This document shows, in pieces, positions 7,195-14,020 of a DNA stretch of 17,580 nucleotides. Within the stretch, counting starts at the first letter, position 1; each line of letters opens with the position of its first letter. The notes under the pieces were generated by a model. The model made no database searches. It was not told where the DNA came from and worked only from the letters and a program-made list of their open reading frames with translations. The DNA is from JAFGOM01 sp964428385 (lineage in GTDB: Archaea > Halobacteriota > Methanomicrobia > Methanomicrobiales > Methanospirillaceae), in assembly GCA_964428385.1 (NCBI GenBank), contig CAYRYR010000055.1, positions 1 to 17,580 of the forward strand, given 5' to 3'. The translations under genes were made by a program, and so were the position numbers.

Positions 7195-7515
7195 TCAGGT
7201 TTCTTCTTCAACCGGACCTGAAAGGGTAATTGCAATATCTCCAAACAGTGTCTCTTCCAGAAGTTCAGCAACATATTTTATCCGCTGGGCCAGATCAAGA
7301 TCCTGATTGCGGTTAATGTCAGCATACATCTGAAGTCTGAGCAGACCAAACCGCAGGCGAATCAGATCTTCTTCATCCATATTAAGTGCCTTGCGGTAGA
7401 TTGGTTCAATTAAATCCGGAAATATGGATATATTTTGCAGACATACGACAATATCAGCATATACCGGGAGTGACTCCTCAGTTCCACACAAAATGCGGAG
7501 ATAATCCATTCTCAT
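7195..7515 (-). CDS. Hypothetical helical protein, 106 residues
   Basis: I do not recognise this family. It is acidic and Leu/Ile-rich and predicted mostly helical (e.g. SIFPDLIEPIYRKALNMDE and RIKYVAELLEETLFGDIAI). It has no membrane segment and no clear metal motif; two cysteines are near the N-terminus. Its ATG overlaps the stop of the Mrp gene (ATGA, 7512-7515), so translation is coupled. A second ATG two codons in (7509) has GAAGG a few nt upstream and may be the true start. A 32-nt gap leads to the MBL gene. The stable position between Mrp and MBL suggests a partner of one of them, but this is inference. Confidence 0.7.
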   Translation of the reverse strand: MRMDYLRILCGTEESLPVYADIVVCLQNISIFPDLIEPIYRKALNMDEEDLIRLRFGLLRLQMYADINRNQDLDLAQRIKYVAELLEETLFGDIAITLSGPVEEET

Positions 7516-8396
7516 CCTTCAACAATTGCCACAAGATGTTCCATGACATCATTAATTGCAATCCAGGCAGGTGTCTTCTCACCCCGTCTGATAATAAATG
7601 GACGACCCTCATCGCCTGCTTTTCGCATCTCAGGATCAATAGGAATACTCCCAAGGAACGGAACCGAGTGAGCTTTTGCAATCCTTTCACCACCACCAGA
7701 TCCAAAGAGATCAATCATCTCTCCACAATGGGGGCATGAAAAACTACTCATATTCTCAATCACTCCTAACACCTCAAGTCCAATCTTTTCAATAAAGGAG
7801 ATTGCCTTTGTTGAGTCAAGCGTCGAGACATCCTGTGGAGTTGTCACAATAACCGCTCCACGTACGTTTGGAGCAAGTTGTGCAATGGAGAGCGCCTCAT
7901 CTCCAGTTCCGGGAGGAAGATCTACCACAAGATAATCAAGAGAACCCCAGTTGGTATCATTTAGAAACTGACTGATTGCGGTATTTTTCATTGGACCCCG
8001 CCAGATTACCGGGGAATCGGGTTCTGGAAGCAAAAATGCCATTGAGAGAGCCTGTAATGAACCAGTAACCCGTACCGGCACTATCTTATTATTTTCAGCA
8101 AGGAGCTGATGATTCTCGATTCCCAGCATCTTTGGGATATTCGGGCCATGAATATCGAGATCAAGGAGTCCGACCTGTCTGCCATGGTTGGAAAGAGCAT
8201 AGGCAAGATTCACTGATACCGTTGATTTACCTACTCCACCTTTTCCTGACAGAACAAGGATGACATGTTTGACATCAACTGTTGCTTTAGAAGGGAGATC
8301 ACTTTTCTTTTCGGCGTCTTCACAGGTCGCTCCGTATTGACAGGAAGAACAATTTGAATCACAGTTCTCTGATGGTTTGGTCTGGTCTTTTGACAT
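7512..8396 (-). CDS. mrp: Mrp/NBP35-family Fe-S cluster carrier ATPase
   Basis: A 294-residue P-loop ATPase of the Mrp/NBP35/ApbC group, which holds a transient [4Fe-4S] cluster and delivers it to apo-enzymes. Methanogens have many Fe-S enzymes. The N-terminal cysteine cluster (C12, C16, C19, C25) resembles the NBP35 type. It is followed by the deviant Walker A LSGKGGVGKST (50-59), DLDIHGPN, VVDLPPGTGDE (Walker B) and the CPHCG motif (C221, C224) that bridges the cluster at the dimer interface. I chose the ATG at 8396 because GGAG lies 7 nt before it. An upstream ATG at 8459 has no ribosome site and lies near the predicted transcription start. It is the first gene of a probable six-gene minus-strand run. 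Confidence 0.93.
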   Translation of the reverse strand: MSKDQTKPSENCDSNCSSCQYGATCEDAEKKSDLPSKATVDVKHVILVLSGKGGVGKSTVSVNLAYALSNHGRQVGLLDLDIHGPNIPKMLGIENHQLLAENNKIVPVRVTGSLQALSMAFLLPEPDSPVIWRGPMKNTAISQFLNDTNWGSLDYLVVDLPPGTGDEALSIAQLAPNVRGAVIVTTPQDVSTLDSTKAISFIEKIGLEVLGVIENMSSFSCPHCGEMIDLFGSGGGERIAKAHSVPFLGSIPIDPEMRKAGDEGRPFIIRRGEKTPAWIAINDVMEHLVAIVEG

Positions 8397-8405
8397 TTGA
8401 CATCT

Positions 8406-8484
8406 CCACTCTTTACCTCTAGTAGTGGGAGGAGATACCCGATAAGCATTCGGGAACATCAGGCATCCCGACCCTTTTATTATG
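8406..8484 (-). promoter_or_regulatory. Promoter and leader hairpins of the mrp gene run
   Basis: A minus-strand TATA-like CATAATAAAA (8475-8484) would start transcription near 8455. The leader then contains CCCGA (8438-8442, plus-strand coordinates) with TCGGG (8450-8454), and CCACT (8406-8410) with AGTGG (8424-8428). The second stem touches the ribosome site and could affect start access. Confidence 0.4.
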
Positions 8485-8532
8485 TGACATTCTGTTACAG
8501 AGCGCTTATCTTAACCACATTTCTTAAATGAT

Positions 8533-8540
8533 CTTATATG
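8533..8540 (+). promoter_or_regulatory. TATA box of the 211-residue surface protein gene
   Basis: CTTATATG centred about 29 nt before the ATG at 8566. Archaeal transcription begins about 26 nt after the TATA centre, so the mRNA would have almost no leader. No GGAGG-like site precedes the ATG, which fits leaderless translation. Confidence 0.5.
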
Positions 8541-8565
8541 CTAACAAAGAGAAATTTAAGGTATC

Positions 8566-9201
8566 ATGAATAAAGGCGATTACCTGGTCATTATCGCTGC
8601 ATTTATCATTGTACTGCTCATGGCAGTCGTTGTAAAACCGCTCATGACCGGGGAAGAAGTAGTTTTTTTGCCGAAATCGCCTGAACTACCTGTTGCACAA
8701 TCGGTAGAGACCAAAGTTCCTATAACCCCAGGGGCAACCCCGGCTTATGAAAAACCCACTTCTGATGCACCAGTTCCCATCATCCCATCAGTAACAGAAA
8801 AAGGACCGACGACAACTGCTACCCCGGAAGGATCCATGTGGCAGCCAGACCCTGATATGCCGATGCCAGCAGTACGAATGACGCCCTATGCAACGATTAC
8901 CAGTAAATACAGTGGGAAAACCGGGACGTTTAAAATGCCATTCCCCTACTGGGAAATCCAGTACTCAGTCGTTCCTCTCGGTGATACACCGGTTTTTATT
9001 CTTGATGTAATGGAAGAAGGAGTCCAGAAAGACACTCTTATCAGGACAATAACATGGCGGCCCGGAACAGAAACTGAACAAAAGGAAGGGAGGTTCTTTG
9101 AAGGAGACAGAAATTATTATTTTATTGTTACCGGAGAAGAGTTACAGGAGTATACCATAACAATACTCGTCCCTCTGAAATATATTGAAGAAAACTCATA
9201 G
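8566..9201 (+). CDS. Membrane-anchored extracellular protein, shorter paralog
   Basis: A 211-residue protein of unknown function. Residues about 6-23 (YLVIIAAFIIVLLMAVVV) form an N-terminal membrane anchor. After it come VKPLMTGEEVVFLP, then a Pro/Thr-rich stalk (about 38-105) and a beta-rich globular end (about 118-205) starting FPYWEIQYSV and ending EYTITILVPLK. The first 40 residues match the next gene's product at 22 positions, and the globular part aligns with that protein's PYGYWELQYDI to EYTILILVPN region, so the two are tandem paralogs. This protein has no N-glycosylation sequon, unlike its partner. It is divergent from mrp and probably has its own near-leaderless transcript. Confidence 0.8.
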   Translation: MNKGDYLVIIAAFIIVLLMAVVVKPLMTGEEVVFLPKSPELPVAQSVETKVPITPGATPAYEKPTSDAPVPIIPSVTEKGPTTTATPEGSMWQPDPDMPMPAVRMTPYATITSKYSGKTGTFKMPFPYWEIQYSVVPLGDTPVFILDVMEEGVQKDTLIRTITWRPGTETEQKEGRFFEGDRNYYFIVTGEELQEYTITILVPLKYIEENS

Positions 9202-9332
9202 CATGCCGTCTCATAACTATCTTTATCAGTGAAACGATAACCAATTTGTCGGATTTTATATCAAAAACTTAATTGATGAAACTTTTTAGTTTTGGTTCCG
9301 GGATAATCTGATAACCCCTTTTTTGATACTAC

Positions 9333-9399
9333 ACAAGTGATATCAGAGATGAATCATCCCATCTCTACAAGACCTTAAATCTACACCAGTATCACTTGT
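9333..9399. promoter_or_regulatory. Inverted repeat flanking the promoter of the 545-residue gene
   Basis: ACAAGTGATA (9333-9342) and TATCACTTGT (9390-9399) form a perfect 10-bp inverted repeat 47 bp apart. Between the arms lies a TATA-like CCTTAAAT (9373-9380), centred about 27 nt before the ATG at 9404. The right arm therefore covers the predicted start point. This looks like a paired operator, or a stem across the start if the transcript begins further upstream. A T6 run (9318-9323) to the left may terminate the preceding gene. Confidence 0.45.
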
Positions 9400-9403
9400 A
9401 CCT

Positions 9404-11041
9404 ATGGAGAAACGTGATCTCATTATCGTAGCTGTCGGTATCATTATCGTCCTCATCATGGCTGTATTTGTCAAGCCCATGATAACCGGAGAAGAGGTCC
9501 AGTTCTTTCCTGAGTCAAATGAGTCTTTTATAAAAAACGTGTCACAACAAGAAGAAAATATATCAGCACTCTTAAATGAGACTCCGCCAGCGGTAAACCA
9601 GGAACCAGAACTTATACCGACTCTGCCACCAACACCAAATGCAACACCAACTGCTGTTCCGACCTGGGATAAATCTCAGACAATAATGGAATTACAGTCT
9701 GAAACCGGGACATATATCTTCCCACGAGCGTATCCTACAAATTCTGTACCAGATCGCAAAATGCTGACCTATAGCACTATGTCAGGAAAGACCAGCGGCA
9801 TTACAAAACCAGTCTCAATACCCTATGGATACTGGGAACTACAATATGATATCAAACTTCCAGAAGACCTGACCAATGCAGAAATCGAGTCTGGAACCCT
9901 GATCCGAACAAAAGAAGAGGCACTCGCAAAAACTGCATCATCATCAGAAGATTCGAATGTCGTCTCACTTTCTGTAGTTAGTCCACGATTTTCTATTACC
10001 GTCCGTGATGCCTCGACCGGTACTATCCTCAGAAAAATAACCCCTGAAGGTGGTTTAAACCCAAAATTATGGACAGAAGATGATACGTATGTAGATCCAC
10101 GACCGTGGACAGAAAAGTTCTTCTCAGGCGGTGATTTCATCTTTGATATCGATTCATACTTCATAGATGAATACACAATCCTCATTCTGGTTCCGAATCC
10201 CGACGATAGTACCTCTGCCGGAGCAGGATACAAAAAAGAAAAAAGCGATGTTTTACATCTCGCTTTTATACCGTATCAGGAACTGATTAATGCAGACGTC
10301 TATAAAGACACCTATATTTCAAATATTACCGCCATTCTTTCACCTGTTGCCCGGAATAACTTACAGACAGATACCGAATACAAAACACTCATTACAGACA
10401 GGCTTTCCGGGGCTACACTTGATTCCCTTCTCGTTGGTGATGAATGGGTACAGGGTAATCATGGAGAACTTACCGGGAGTGTTATATGGCAAATACAAAA
10501 TAACACCATAACGTCACCAGTTACCTTATCCTTCAGTCGAAACCAGGAAGGAATATGGCAGTTGGACTCTCTTGTTTACCTCTCTTCAGAAGAACTTATC
10601 AGGTATCTGATGAAGGAATATCAGACCGCATTCAACTCCGATTACTCGAATGATACCTATGCTACGGCCATAAGTGACCTGGTTACAGAGGCAGTAAGAG
10701 ATGAATATGCACTCATCCAGTGCAATTATGGGGAAGAACAGGGAAAATGCTGTGCTTTTAAAGACCCATACTGTGAAAGTTCTTCCCGTATTTGCACCAC
10801 TAGTGAGGATTGTAGTCTGCAGGCAATCTACCGGACATGTGTTACAAATAGATTACAGGGAGTAACCATGAAAGAATTCATACCATCAGATACCGCAATC
10901 CAAGGATCAAAAGGAGTGCTGAAAGGAGAGATAATCTGGGATGTACATGGCATCGTGAAGAGAACATACAATGACATCCCAATCAAAAAAGACAACGGAT
11001 GGGTATGGCAGTTAGATACCCTGATTGTACTCAGGAGCTGA
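9404..11041 (+). CDS. Large membrane-anchored extracellular protein with duplicated C-terminal domain
   Basis: A 545-residue protein of unknown function, paralog of the preceding gene. In order: membrane anchor (about 6-23), VKPMITGEEVQFFPES, a stalk with sequons at N39, N45, N52, N58 and N79, and a beta domain (about 135-265) shared with the paralog but carrying an insert near 165-195. Two copies of a further domain follow. Copy 1 (about 299-395) has TDRLSGATLD, LTGSVIWQI and IWQLDSLVYL. Copy 2 (about 414-545) has TNRLQGVTMK, LKGEIIWDV and VWQLDTLIVL. Copy 2 holds a Cys-rich insert (C440, C449, C450, C457, C464, C470, C479). More sequons occur at N307, N366 and N416. Its 3' end overlaps the convergent agmatinase gene by 11 bp. 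It is probably a cell-surface protein. Confidence 0.85.
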   Translation: MEKRDLIIVAVGIIIVLIMAVFVKPMITGEEVQFFPESNESFIKNVSQQEENISALLNETPPAVNQEPELIPTLPPTPNATPTAVPTWDKSQTIMELQSETGTYIFPRAYPTNSVPDRKMLTYSTMSGKTSGITKPVSIPYGYWELQYDIKLPEDLTNAEIESGTLIRTKEEALAKTASSSEDSNVVSLSVVSPRFSITVRDASTGTILRKITPEGGLNPKLWTEDDTYVDPRPWTEKFFSGGDFIFDIDSYFIDEYTILILVPNPDDSTSAGAGYKKEKSDVLHLAFIPYQELINADVYKDTYISNITAILSPVARNNLQTDTEYKTLITDRLSGATLDSLLVGDEWVQGNHGELTGSVIWQIQNNTITSPVTLSFSRNQEGIWQLDSLVYLSSEELIRYLMKEYQTAFNSDYSNDTYATAISDLVTEAVRDEYALIQCNYGEEQGKCCAFKDPYCESSSRICTTSEDCSLQAIYRTCVTNRLQGVTMKEFIPSDTAIQGSKGVLKGEIIWDVHGIVKRTYNDIPIKKDNGWVWQLDTLIVLRS

Positions 11042-11891
11042 GCCGAAAAAGCCAGTTCCTCACAATAAATTCACGTATCAACTGGACTGCAACAGCGGCA
11101 GTCTGTCCGTTGTCAAAATCACAGACCTCAACATAATCAAATGCTATCGTTCGGGAAGCAAATGCCCTGATAACATCTCTGATATCTACAGGAGTTAACC
11201 CAAACGGTTCAGGAGTTCCAACTCCCGGAGTCAGGCAACAGTCTATGACATCTGCATCAACAGAAAAATACACCCTGGCATTGCCAACAGTATCGCTGAC
11301 CTCTTGTATAACCCTGGCAATGCCCAGTTCTCTTACCCTGTCTGCAGTATACAATATCACATGATCCTTTGCATACCGGTACTGGTCGTATGTTCCACTA
11401 CGTGCACCAATGATAATGACATTGGAAATGCCATCTTCAATCACCTGTCGCGTAGTACATCCATGATTATAGGCAGTTCCCCGAAATTCTTCCCTGAGAT
11501 CAAGATGGGCATCACAAACCACGTACCAGTCAGGACGTACGGCACGCACTGCACCGATGGTTACCGAATGCTCACCACCCAGAAGCACAGGAACTTTTTT
11601 ATCACTGATAAAAGTCTGTACCGTATACATGACTTCAGAAACAACCATATCAGGTAATACACTAACATCAAGATCGCCATAATCATGGAGAGGAATATCG
11701 TTCATATTCATGCAAGCCTCCTCTATCCATGACTCAAAATTATAGGACAAATCCCTGATTATTCTCGGGCCGTTTCTGGTACCCGGCCGAAAAGAGGTGG
11801 TTCCATCATAGGGAACACCAAAAATGGTATACACCGAAGCGGTATAATCACAATGTGCATCAGCAAACTGATACTGTATGCCAGAACTCAT
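11031..11891 (-). CDS. speB: Agmatinase (ureohydrolase family)
   Basis: A 286-residue ureohydrolase that probably splits agmatine to putrescine and urea in the archaeal polyamine route. The dinuclear Mn ligands are all present: GGEHSV (His108), CDAHLDLR (Asp127, His129, Asp131) and SVDADVID (Asp212, Asp214). The GVPYDGTTSFRPGTRNGPRIIR opening and GTPEPFGLT are typical. The family proline after the last Asp motif (usually DP) is Cys here (IDCCLTPG). I prefer the ATG at 11891 over the GTG at 11897, but the only ribosome-like site is a GGTG 3 nt away. It starts 14 nt after aIF5A and is clearly in its operon. The pairing makes sense because spermidine, made from putrescine, donates the aminobutyl group to aIF5A. 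Arginase or formimidoglutamase activity cannot be fully excluded. Confidence 0.9.
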   Translation of the reverse strand: MSSGIQYQFADAHCDYTASVYTIFGVPYDGTTSFRPGTRNGPRIIRDLSYNFESWIEEACMNMNDIPLHDYGDLDVSVLPDMVVSEVMYTVQTFISDKKVPVLLGGEHSVTIGAVRAVRPDWYVVCDAHLDLREEFRGTAYNHGCTTRQVIEDGISNVIIIGARSGTYDQYRYAKDHVILYTADRVRELGIARVIQEVSDTVGNARVYFSVDADVIDCCLTPGVGTPEPFGLTPVDIRDVIRAFASRTIAFDYVEVCDFDNGQTAAVAVQLIREFIVRNWLFRLSS

Positions 11892-11905
11892 AAACACCAG
11901 AAAAA

Positions 11906-12286
11906 TCAGGTAGTAATCTTCTTCTTTCCCATGGATTCAATATACGTTATCTCTTTACCGACCTCTATTGATCCCATAATCTCTTCAGGAATAAGTATCT
12001 CAAAATTAGAATAATCTCCCAGATCCATCAACTGAGCTGAGTTGCCAGTGATAGAGATAACCTGCCCTGCTTTCCGCTCAACAATCGGAACATACGTCTT
12101 TGCAGAGACCGGCTGTACAATAGAACGCTTTGTCCCGTCAAAGATACCAACCGCATCAACACGGGACTTGGCAGCACCGTGTTTTCCTGGCTTTGAGGTC
12201 GCGATTGAGAGTATTTTACAGGGTTCCTCTTCGATGAGAATATATCTTCCTTCTTTTAATTTACCGACTTCAGTCTGCTCTTTCAT
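11906..12286 (-). CDS. eif5A: Translation initiation factor aIF5A
   Basis: A 126-residue aIF5A, the archaeal homolog of eIF5A and EF-P, which relieves ribosome stalling at difficult peptide bonds such as polyproline. The hypusination loop TSKPGKHGAAK carries the modified lysine (Lys35). The N-terminal SH3-like domain (about 5-70) and the OB-fold C-terminal domain (about 72-126) are complete. GGAAGTGA lies about 4 nt before the ATG, and a TATA-like GATAAATATAA lies upstream. It is first in a two-gene unit with agmatinase. Deoxyhypusine synthase is not in this window. Confidence 0.97.
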   Translation of the reverse strand: MKEQTEVGKLKEGRYILIEEEPCKILSIATSKPGKHGAAKSRVDAVGIFDGTKRSIVQPVSAKTYVPIVERKAGQVISITGNSAQLMDLGDYSNFEILIPEEIMGSIEVGKEITYIESMGKKKITT

Positions 12287-12304
12287 TATTCACTTCCGTA
12301 AAAC

Positions 12305-12338
12305 TGGTTATATTTATCTGTATACCTTTACATAAATA
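12305..12338. promoter_or_regulatory. Compact divergent promoter between aIF5A and the phosphatase gene
   Basis: The 85-bp gap carries TTATATTTATC (12308-12318; read on the minus strand as GATAAATATAA), about 26 nt before the aIF5A ATG, and TACATAAATAC (12328-12338), about 39 nt before the phosphatase ATG at 12372. The two boxes lie about 20 bp apart, so factor binding at one may interfere with the other. Confidence 0.45.
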
Positions 12339-12371
12339 CATCAGTCAATTGCGACAAAAAGAGACCACATT

Positions 12372-13148
12372 ATGGATTTTTTTAACTGCTGCAATACCAT
12401 TGCCGATGAAGTTTCTATATGTATCACCCCACTAATCGGAACGAAAGAAGGAGACCGAATAGTCAGGACAGGAGCAGATAACACCCCGACAAAAGTGATA
12501 GACGAAATAGCTGAAGTCTGTATTCTCAACCTTATTGCAAAATATCAGCTCTGTGCCAGGGTCGTTAGTGAAGAAGCCGGAGTGGTGACGATGCCTGGCA
12601 AAGACGGCACTATCTTTCTTGATCCCTTAGATGGAACATTTAATGCACTTGCTGCAATCCCCTTTTATGCCCTATCAATTGCATATGCAGAAAACGGAGT
12701 GATTAAAAAAGCCTTTGTACGGGATCTTGCACACAAAGAGACCTTTACTGCTGATATTGGTAAGGGAGCCTATGTAAACGGCATTCCCATTAAAGTATCA
12801 GATACAAAAGAACTCAGCCGGAGTGCTTTATGTATGTACAGAAGAAAAAGTCATCATGCACAAATAGCACACCTCAATCAGCAAATACGACGTTCCCGCC
12901 AGTTTGGTGCATCTGCTCTTGAAATTTGCTACGTTGCTGCAGGCCGTCTTGATGGCTTTGTTGACATCAGAGGTATGCTTCGGGTTACTGATGTTGCTGC
13001 AGGAGTACTTATTTGCAAAGAAGCCGGAGGAGAAGCAACTGACTGGAATGGCAATCCAATCTTCTTTCCAGATGCAGTCAGCATCGAGAATTGTCTGATT
13101 GCGACGAATAAAATTCTCCACACCGAAATCATCTCATGTATCAGGTGA
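12372..13148 (+). CDS. Archaeal IMPase-superfamily phosphatase, probable NADP phosphatase
   Basis: A 258-residue enzyme of the Li-sensitive inositol monophosphatase/FBPase superfamily. The metal motifs are VSEEAG (Glu67, Glu68), FLDPLDGTFNA (Asp84, Asp87) and the late RVTDVAAG (Asp207), where the usual Trp of WDxAAG is Val. Members act on inositol-1-phosphate, fructose-1,6-bisphosphate or, in MJ0917, NADP. The gene order phosphatase then NAD kinase matches the domain order of the fused MJ0917 protein, so NADP phosphatase is the best guess for this copy, though FBPase/IMPase activity is possible. Its stop codon lies inside the ribosome site of the kinase gene, giving translational coupling. 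Confidence 0.85.
   Translation: MDFFNCCNTIADEVSICITPLIGTKEGDRIVRTGADNTPTKVIDEIAEVCILNLIAKYQLCARVVSEEAGVVTMPGKDGTIFLDPLDGTFNALAAIPFYALSIAYAENGVIKKAFVRDLAHKETFTADIGKGAYVNGIPIKVSDTKELSRSALCMYRRKSHHAQIAHLNQQIRRSRQFGASALEICYVAAGRLDGFVDIRGMLRVTDVAAGVLICKEAGGEATDWNGNPIFFPDAVSIENCLIATNKILHTEIISCIR
13143..13148 (+). promoter_or_regulatory. Ribosome binding site that fixes the NAD kinase start
   Basis: AGGTGA, 5 nt before the ATG at 13154. Its last three bases are the stop codon of the phosphatase gene. It rules against the upstream ATG at 13136, which has no such site and would overlap the phosphatase by 13 bp. Confidence 0.75.
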
Positions 13149-13153
13149 TACCA

Positions 13154-13969
13154 ATGAAGATCCTTATCGTACCACGGATACCGGAAGATCAGGCATATAC
13201 CTATGCCAGCATCCTTGCACAATCGCTCACTTCAGACGGGCATGAAATAGTAGTAGCTGATCAGAAAGTACCTTCAAATCCACCTTTTCCCCCTCTCTTC
13301 CATAAGGAAAACCCACCTGATATGGTCATCATTATTGGTGGAGATGGAACCATTCTTCTCAGTATCCAGAGAATGCCGGTTCAGGTACCGGTCCTTGGGA
13401 TTAATTGCGGGGAGGTCGGATTCCTTGCAGATATCGAACCAGAAGAGATAAAAGGGTTTTTTGCATCTGTGAAAGAGAAGTTTTCCTTTGAGCCACGAAT
13501 GAGAATCAGTTTCACTGTTGATGGCCAGTATGTGGGCACAGCACTTAATGAAGCTCTCATCGTCACAGACAGGCCAGCCAAGATGCTGAGATTTCATGTA
13601 ACGATTGACAATGTTCTTGCAGAGTCCTTTCGCGCAGACGGACTCATTATCAGTACACCAACCGGATCTACGGCATATGCCATGAGTGCAGGCGGACCCA
13701 TCCTTGATCCACGAATTGAGGGGTTTCTTATGGTGCCACTTGCTCCGTTTATGCTATCAAACAGGCCGCATCTCATCCATTCAAAACGACGTCTCTCCAT
13801 CCAGTTAATAAACCCGAAACCGGTAAAACTGGTACTGGACGGTCAGATATCAATACCCATCAACCATGAGGCTGTCATAGATGTATACAAAGCGGAAGAA
13901 CCTGCTCTATTCGTCATTACAGAAAAGAATTTTTTTATTAAATGCAATGAGAAACTCAGACATCTTTGA
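13154..13969 (+). CDS. nadK: NAD kinase
   Basis: A 271-residue kinase that phosphorylates NAD to NADP, usually with ATP or polyphosphate. It carries the diagnostic IGGDGTILLS (GGDGT at 62-66), INCGEVGFLADI, the NE pair (Asn132, Glu133) in ALNEALI, and the DGLIISTPTGSTAYAMSAGGP stretch (about 162-182) that contacts NAD. Length and motif order are standard. It is translationally coupled to the preceding phosphatase, so the forward and reverse reactions of the NAD/NADP balance may be made together. The DUF169 gene 51 nt downstream has its own ribosome site and a possible promoter. Confidence 0.96.
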   Translation: MKILIVPRIPEDQAYTYASILAQSLTSDGHEIVVADQKVPSNPPFPPLFHKENPPDMVIIIGGDGTILLSIQRMPVQVPVLGINCGEVGFLADIEPEEIKGFFASVKEKFSFEPRMRISFTVDGQYVGTALNEALIVTDRPAKMLRFHVTIDNVLAESFRADGLIISTPTGSTAYAMSAGGPILDPRIEGFLMVPLAPFMLSNRPHLIHSKRRLSIQLINPKPVKLVLDGQISIPINHEAVIDVYKAEEPALFVITEKNFFIKCNEKLRHL

Positions 13970-14010
13970 TACCCGATAACCCTTTATTACTCCCCATCAA
14001 AAGTGTATAC

Positions 14011-14015
14011 GGTGA
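14011..14015 (+). promoter_or_regulatory. Ribosome binding site of the DUF169 gene
   Basis: GGTGA, 5 nt before the ATG at 14021. It places the start there rather than at a GTG six codons upstream (14003), which has no site. A TATA-like CCTTTATTAC (13981-13990) precedes it. Confidence 0.6.
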
Positions 14016-14020
14016 ACATA

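Noticed and set aside
8397..8459. Longer Mrp start at 8459
   Set aside because: The extra 21 residues are not family-like, there is no ribosome site, and the predicted transcription start lies beside it. The ATG at 8396 has GGAG at good spacing.
14003..14020. GTG start for the DUF169 gene
   Set aside because: GGTGA at 14011-14015 lies within that extension and points to the ATG at 14021.
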